Shown here: positions 23,334-27,275 of the stretch, piece by piece | Layout of the letters: each line of letters opens with the position of its first letter | How positions within the stretch are numbered: position 1 is the first letter of the stretch | NCBI GenBank assembly: GCA_003599475.1 | Contig: QZKK01000215.1 | Coordinates: 1-27,275 of the forward strand | Reading direction: 5' to 3' | DNA length: 27,275 nt | Source: Desulfobacteraceae bacterium | Lineage (GTDB): Bacteria; Desulfobacterota; Desulfobacteria; Desulfobacterales; SURF-15 | Made by a program: the position numbers and the translations under genes | The notes under the pieces: model-generated | Told to the model about the DNA's origin: nothing | The model's database searches: none | What the model saw: only the letters and a program-made list of their open reading frames with translations

Positions 23334-25443
23334 CCTCCTGGGTGCAGAAATATTCGATGGTTTTCTGTGCACAGGTGTTGCAGTAGTTGAGCTTGTGGAG
23401 CATCGTCTCGATCATTCGATCGTAGAGTTTCTGGTTTTCTTCGTTGGTCCGGTTGGCCAGTGCGCCGATCAGGCTTCCCGCGCCTGCGATATCGGATTTC
23501 AACCGGACATCGGTCACCGCCTTGACCAGTTCCAGATTGTCCATGAAATCGTAGTTCGGATCGACGGATATTTTTTGTCCATAGATCTTCCGGATCGATG
23601 TCCGAAATGTTTCCCGCTGCTCTTCGGTTTTGAGGCCGAGTCTTTCCTCTACGCTGTGGATGTAGCGCTGATCGATTTTTATCGCCTTCAGCTCTCCGGA
23701 TTGAGGATCTTTGTATTTCCACATGCGGTCCGGCCCCAGGTTCTCTGCGTCCACGCCGATGATCATGTTGACATAGTTGAGGACATCTTTCCTTATGGCA
23801 AGCGGCTCGTCCATGTAGGCATTGAACATTTCAGTCATGATGCGTTCACGATAGAGGCTTTTGGCTGTTTTGAGGTCTTCCAGGTACTTGATCCGGTCGT
23901 TTGCATCCGTGACATAATCGAGGACGATCCGCTCAAGGGCCTTGAAAATATCATAGGCGAACATGCATCTCCCCTCGTTGGTCTCTGAGCTTTCGATCAG
24001 CAGTTGAATGGCTCTGCCCAGATTCCGCTGTCCCAACCCCTTTTGCCCGAAGCGGTTGATGATCTCGGGATCCTGATTCAGCATATCGATGACCTCGGCC
24101 AGAGTTTTGATGCTTTTTTCTCCAGCCACTTCACCGGCGGTCAGTTTCATCATTTCAATCGGCGTCAGCTTTTCGGATTTGGGAAGCCGGCTCAACACCG
24201 CCGCGACCGATGCGGCATAATTTAGGTTCGGATCCTGGTGGAGATGCTCCCGAAGAAAAGTGGTTCTGGTTTCGGTTCCGAGGGAATAGGCGGTCAACTG
24301 CGTCTGGAGCTTGTAGTTGGTGTTATGGGAGACGTAGCAGATCCGGCATCTGTCCACGATGGGAGCCTCTTCCTTTTCGGCCAGAAAGCGATGAAATTCG
24401 GAGTTGTTGCTGGTTGCGATGATCAACGTGTCGATCGGCCACTTGAATCCGTCGATTTCGATCGACCGGTTCTGGATGACTCCCAGATATACCTGCACGA
24501 GGTCCTTCTTGTTCTTGTAAATTTCGTCGCTGAAATGAATGCCCCCTCCTGCAACCCGCGCCAGCGCACCCCTCCTGAGGTCGAACCGGTACGGATTGTT
24601 GGTGTCGGTGATATGCAGGAGGCGCTGAATCGATTCTTCCCCGAGCAGATCGACCGCAGAAGAGGTGATCTTGTCTTTGGCGGGGTATTTTCCCGTCAAG
24701 GTTCCGAGGCTTTCCGAAAGCGGAACGGGAACGATTCGGATGAACTTCAGCATGTCCTGGATATCGCCGCCCGTATACGTCCGGATATCGTTCCAGATGT
24801 AATCGCTGCACGCCCCCAGGGGGCGGAAGTTGTCGTAAAATTTTTCAATCCGATCGTCCGGAAAGCCGATTGTTCGAGCCAGATAATTCCGATTTTCATC
24901 CGGGTCCTCGAACAGGTTCATGGCAAGGATCATGGGATCTTCGTAGGTCTGGGACTCGATGGTAGTGATTTTTCCATAGCTGCCCAACTGATCCAGGTTC
25001 ACGAACCTGAATGTGTATTTCCGGTTATCGGGCTTTGCCAGGTAGCTTCTGTATTTATTGCACAGGAAGTCGACGAAAAAGGTCTTTCCGTTTCCAGGCT
25101 CTCCGACGAGAACAAAGGCCATTTCTTGGGACGAACCGTTTTCGGCTGCATCCTTTACAAAGGAGACGAAGCTGTTGATTTCATCGTACATGCCGATCAC
25201 ATGTTTTTTGCCCGTCCGGAAGATGCCGAAATCGTACATGGTTTTACCATTGACAACGACCTTTTCGATATCGTTTTCAAGGATCATCCGGGCGACACCC
25301 TGAAAGGCGTTTTCAAAGCGTCTCCGCCCTGCACGCACCTCTTTCAGATGATGATCCAGCGTCGATGGAATCAACGTCTGCTCCTTTTGCAGTCTCCGTT
25401 TCTGAGGAAAATTCTCCATATCGAGCAATTTCTCTTCTAACAT
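23323..25443 (-). CDS. prkA: PrkA-family serine protein kinase (YeaG-like)
   Basis: The 706-residue protein has an N-terminal AAA+ module with P-loop GEPGNGKT (114-121) and sensor region TLIIATSNNSEF, followed by the PrkA C-terminal domain distantly related to protein kinases. RRGALARVAGGGIHFSDE aligns with the SGALCRANQGIMEF region of E. coli YeaG. Compared with YeaG it is about 60 residues longer and ends with a cysteine set (Cys688, Cys691, Cys700) that could bind metal. PrkA proteins act in starvation and sporulation responses with DUF444 and SpoVR partners. It is the first gene of the cluster, behind a sigma-70-like promoter. AGAGG nine bases and AAGGA one base before the ATG may serve as ribosome sites. 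Confidence 0.93.
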   Translation of the reverse strand: MLEEKLLDMENFPQKRRLQKEQTLIPSTLDHHLKEVRAGRRRFENAFQGVARMILENDIEKVVVNGKTMYDFGIFRTGKKHVIGMYDEINSFVSFVKDAAENGSSQEMAFVLVGEPGNGKTFFVDFLCNKYRSYLAKPDNRKYTFRFVNLDQLGSYGKITTIESQTYEDPMILAMNLFEDPDENRNYLARTIGFPDDRIEKFYDNFRPLGACSDYIWNDIRTYTGGDIQDMLKFIRIVPVPLSESLGTLTGKYPAKDKITSSAVDLLGEESIQRLLHITDTNNPYRFDLRRGALARVAGGGIHFSDEIYKNKKDLVQVYLGVIQNRSIEIDGFKWPIDTLIIATSNNSEFHRFLAEKEEAPIVDRCRICYVSHNTNYKLQTQLTAYSLGTETRTTFLREHLHQDPNLNYAASVAAVLSRLPKSEKLTPIEMMKLTAGEVAGEKSIKTLAEVIDMLNQDPEIINRFGQKGLGQRNLGRAIQLLIESSETNEGRCMFAYDIFKALERIVLDYVTDANDRIKYLEDLKTAKSLYRERIMTEMFNAYMDEPLAIRKDVLNYVNMIIGVDAENLGPDRMWKYKDPQSGELKAIKIDQRYIHSVEERLGLKTEEQRETFRTSIRKIYGQKISVDPNYDFMDNLELVKAVTDVRLKSDIAGAGSLIGALANRTNEENQKLYDRMIETMLHKLNYCNTCAQKTIEYFCTQEDEH

Positions 25444-25556
25444 GTCCTTAATCCTCTATGCGTTTGAGCGTTTGCGTTTTTCCTTGAAAGCCCAGGTTTA
25501 TGACGTCTACAGCGGATGACAGCGGAGGAAGGATTACCCTGAACGCTAACGACTTC

Positions 25557-25584
25557 ATTGTAAGTCTTCCATTCGAGAGATCAA
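25557..25584 (-). promoter_or_regulatory. Sigma-70-like promoter for the prkA cluster
   Basis: On the minus strand TTGATC (25579-25584) and TACAAT (25557-25562) are 16 bases apart. The predicted leader is about 105 nt and carries the direct repeat CCGCTGT twice in close succession (around 25510-25530). No GG-N10-GC sigma-54 signature was found in 25444-25693, although the E. coli yeaGH genes are known for nitrogen-starvation control. The region has no gene. Confidence 0.45.
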
Positions 25585-25663
25585 GTTTATGAAAGTGCCT
25601 CAAATCCTTCATCGGCCCTGCTCCACTTCAAATCATTTGTAACCTTTTGAATTTCAAGATAAT

Positions 25664-25694
25664 ACTTTTTCAGTCCCATGTAAGGGGAAAAAGT
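25664..25694 (-). terminator. Hairpin directly after archease
   Basis: Reading the minus strand, ACTTTTTC and GAAAAAGT (plus-strand 25687-25694 and 25664-25671) make a perfect 8-bp stem, extended inside by CCC/GGG. It starts at the archease stop codon. There is no clean T-tract after it, so it may be a terminator or an mRNA-end stabiliser. It marks the boundary between the RNA-repair operon and the prkA cluster. Confidence 0.45.
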
Positions 25695-26125
25695 CAAATA
25701 TCCAGGATCACCTGCACATTCCAGCCGCCATCGGTCTTTTCGAGCCGGAACCGGTGGAGGGTGACGGCTTTGACATCCACCTGAAGCCGGTGGATTTCCG
25801 GATCCAGGGTTTCGCCCGCACCCATGGCCTCCAGCCGGTACCCGTCTTCAGTCTCTTCGATGTAAATATCCGAAATATGCAGAAGGAGCTCCTCGCTGTC
25901 CTTGTAATAGATGATTTCCTGCAGAAGATCGAACAGCATAAGGTCGAGCTGCGTATTCTCCAGCCGGATCGGCCGGGTGACCTCTCTCCGAACACGGTCC
26001 GGATCTTCCACCATCACGTTCAGCGTGGCGGCGGCCGCTGCCTGAAAGGTGCCTTCCAGCGATTCCGACCATGCGGAAAAGGCGATGTCGGCTGTGGCAA
26101 TGTCTTCCAGGTACCGGTAAGGCAT
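25694..26125 (-). CDS. Archease
   Basis: The 143-residue protein matches the archease family (MTH1598/TM1083 type): ATADIAFSAW near the start, a long helix with MVED, the acidic segment LMLFDLLQEIIYYKDSEEL, and the closing VKAVTLHRFRLEK and VQVILDI. Archease activates the RNA ligase RtcB by promoting its guanylylation and multiple turnover, using a bound metal. Its family partner RtcB lies two genes upstream on the same strand, which supports the call. I chose ATG 26125, four bases after the GTPase stop and with AAAGG seven bases upstream. A GTG at 26140 would add five residues and overlap the GTPase gene by 11 bases. The first residues of the canonical HTAD motif read ATAD here, so the usual His is replaced by Ala. 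Confidence 0.92.
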   Translation of the reverse strand: MPYRYLEDIATADIAFSAWSESLEGTFQAAAAATLNVMVEDPDRVRREVTRPIRLENTQLDLMLFDLLQEIIYYKDSEELLLHISDIYIEETEDGYRLEAMGAGETLDPEIHRLQVDVKAVTLHRFRLEKTDGGWNVQVILDI

Positions 26126-26129
26126 CCCT

Positions 26130-27017
26130 TTACCTTTCACATCCTTTGAGAGGATCTAGGATAACAGGTGCCCGGGCGTGAAGCCCCTGTCCGATAAATA
26201 CGAGCACCGTCTCCGGGTATTCGAATCCTTCCAGATCCCAGCGGCCCGCCACCAGGTTGAAAAGAGAAGTCTCATCGTCTGTAAACCGGACGAACCCCTT
26301 TGCCCGGTAGATATCTTCCCGGATCGATTCGACGAATCGTTCGAAGCAGGCTCTTTCCAGCTTCCGTTCCGTTCGGTAGTCGAGCGATTCGAATCCGGGC
26401 TGGTGTACATGGACCGCGTGCGCGGCCGTCTGCCCGCGGCCCATGCCGAATATAAGATTCAGGTCGATCCTGCACCGGCTGGTCGGGGCAACGGGAGCTG
26501 CGGGGTTGAGCTTTCGGATTTTTTCCTCCAGCGCCATTTTCCGGTCGGCGGTGATCAGGTCGACTTTGTTCAAAAGAATGAAGTCGGCCGCTTCGATCTG
26601 CAACCGGGAGGTAATCCCCAGGCTCGGAAACCTCATCATGGCATCGGCATCTGCGATCATGACGACCCCATCCAGTCGAACCTGCGGCATGCTCTCCTCG
26701 ATGTCCAGAATCAGGGCGTCCGGCTCGGCGACGCCCGTCGTTTCCACTACGATCTGTTCCGGATCGACCCGCTCGATGATTTCATCGACGGCCGCTCTGA
26801 ACTCACCGATCAGAGAGCAGCAGACGCAGCCTCCGTCCAGTTCTGTAATATGGACGTTGCGGCCGGCCAGGATGGCGCCGTCGATTCCGATTTCGCCGAA
26901 CTCGTTCATCAGAACGGCTATTCTCTTCGGGGCCTGGTCCAGCATCGAACGGACCAAAGTGGTCTTGCCGCTCCCCAGCGGACCCGTAATCAATGTAACC
27001 GGCGTGCGCCCGTTCAT
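26130..27017 (-). CDS. CobW-type G3E-family GTPase
   Basis: The 295-residue protein has Walker A GPLGSGKTT (12-20), the metal-binding CxCC motif as GGCVCCSL (Cys64, Cys66, Cys67), VVETTGVAEP, and the guanine-specificity motif NKVD. MNEFGE after the first strand is the usual G3E switch. The C-terminal third (RAKGFVRF to VFIGQGL) is a short CobW C-terminal domain. G3E proteins of this group act as GTP-driven metal chaperones or insertases (for cobalt, zinc or nickel enzymes). Here the gene is wedged between rtcB (6 bases) and archease (4 bases), with no cobalamin, nitrile hydratase or zinc-regulon genes visible. A role in metal supply to RtcB is therefore an attractive inference. AAAGGA within the end of rtcB may serve as its ribosome site. 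Confidence 0.92.
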   Translation of the reverse strand: MNGRTPVTLITGPLGSGKTTLVRSMLDQAPKRIAVLMNEFGEIGIDGAILAGRNVHITELDGGCVCCSLIGEFRAAVDEIIERVDPEQIVVETTGVAEPDALILDIEESMPQVRLDGVVMIADADAMMRFPSLGITSRLQIEAADFILLNKVDLITADRKMALEEKIRKLNPAAPVAPTSRCRIDLNLIFGMGRGQTAAHAVHVHQPGFESLDYRTERKLERACFERFVESIREDIYRAKGFVRFTDDETSLFNLVAGRWDLEGFEYPETVLVFIGQGLHARAPVILDPLKGCER

Positions 27018-27023
27018 TTTCCG

Positions 27024-27275
27024 CTATCCTTTCACATTTCCGATGGGCAGAAAACGCACCACCTTTTTGCAGGTACCGGCCAGTTCGGCGGCCTCGATCA
27101 CGTCGTCGATTTCCTTGTAAGCGCCGCCGGCTTCTTCGGCCAGCCCGCTCCATGAAGCCGTCCGGACATAGATCCCCCGGGCCTCCATCTCCTTCTGCAG
27201 CTCCTTTCCATGCCACCGTTTGCGGGCTTTGGTCCGGCTCATGGTCCTTCCGCTCCCGTGCGCCGTGCTGAAAAA
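27024..27275 (-). CDS. rtcB: RtcB RNA-splicing ligase, C-terminal part only
   Basis: Eighty-three C-terminal codons are visible, with the rest beyond the right edge. They begin FFSTAHGSGRTMSRT and end RFLPIGNVKG, as in RtcB. The His of AHGSGR is 78 residues from the end, counting itself. That is the same distance as the guanylylated His404 in the 481-residue Pyrococcus enzyme, so it is very likely the GMP-accepting nucleophile. RtcB joins 2',3'-cyclic phosphate or 3'-phosphate RNA ends to 5'-OH ends using GTP and Mn2+, for tRNA maturation or repair of cleaved RNA. The ATG at 27242 lies inside the conserved core and is not a start. The following GTPase and archease genes suggest one operon. 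Confidence 0.95.
   Translation of the reverse strand, partial: FFSTAHGSGRTMSRTKARKRWHGKELQKEMEARGIYVRTASWSGLAEEAGGAYKEIDDVIEAAELAGTCKKVVRFLPIGNVKG

Noticed and set aside
21909..25440. Long plus-strand open frames (21909-23390, 23176-23988, 24238-25440)
   Set aside because: They mirror DUF444 and prkA on the other strand, caused by the codon use of those genes. No motifs support them.
27024..27242. A separate 72-residue gene starting at ATG 27242
   Set aside because: The frame continues upstream to the window edge with the RtcB active-site sequence, so the ATG is internal to rtcB.

Overview
The window reads as chromosomal DNA of a moderately GC-rich, Gram-negative, probably anaerobic bacterium of the former Deltaproteobacteria (Desulfobacterota). 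This placement is inferred from gene families and gene neighbourhoods: a PrkA/DUF444/SpoVR cluster with two PrkA paralogues, an AmmeMemoRadiSam-type radical SAM enzyme, a Lon-related protease next to a universal stress protein, and miniature inverted repeats of the kind common in desulfobacterial genomes. It is not a species call. No rRNA, tRNA, CRISPR array or intact transposase gene was seen.

Left part (1-6426, all on the minus strand). A SNF2-type DNA helicase is cut by the left edge and probably starts at a TTG codon. Behind it lies a gene-poor stretch with a decayed winged-helix fragment that needs two frame changes, which suggests the worn edge of an accessory island. Then come an exported protein built of six BON domains, a radical SAM enzyme of the AmrS type, and a phosphoribosyltransferase with an intrinsic terminator over its stop codon.

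Middle part (6427-17756, mostly plus strand). A 135-bp MITE-like element and other small repeats precede a stress-flavoured run: an RRM RNA-binding protein, a DUF2383-like helical-bundle protein, a Lon-related AAA+ protease, and a tandem universal stress protein overlapping the protease stop by ATGA. A 29-residue membrane peptide and a PGPGW-family membrane protein follow. A minus-strand SDR oxidoreductase diverges from a KefB/KefC-like cation:proton antiporter whose start codon region is duplicated as a 14-bp tandem repeat. A succinate-semialdehyde-type aldehyde dehydrogenase and a small coiled-coil protein complete this part.

Right part (17757-27275, all minus strand). Read in the direction of transcription, it starts with an RNA-repair operon: rtcB (only its C-terminus is inside the window), a CobW-type G3E GTPase, and archease, packed with a few bases between genes. 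After a hairpin and a good sigma-70-like promoter comes a four-gene stress cluster: prkA, DUF444 (yeaH-like), spoVR, and a second divergent prkA paralogue. The most interesting hypotheses are that the G3E GTPase serves the metal-dependent ligase RtcB, and that the two PrkA proteins work as a pair with the DUF444 and SpoVR partners.
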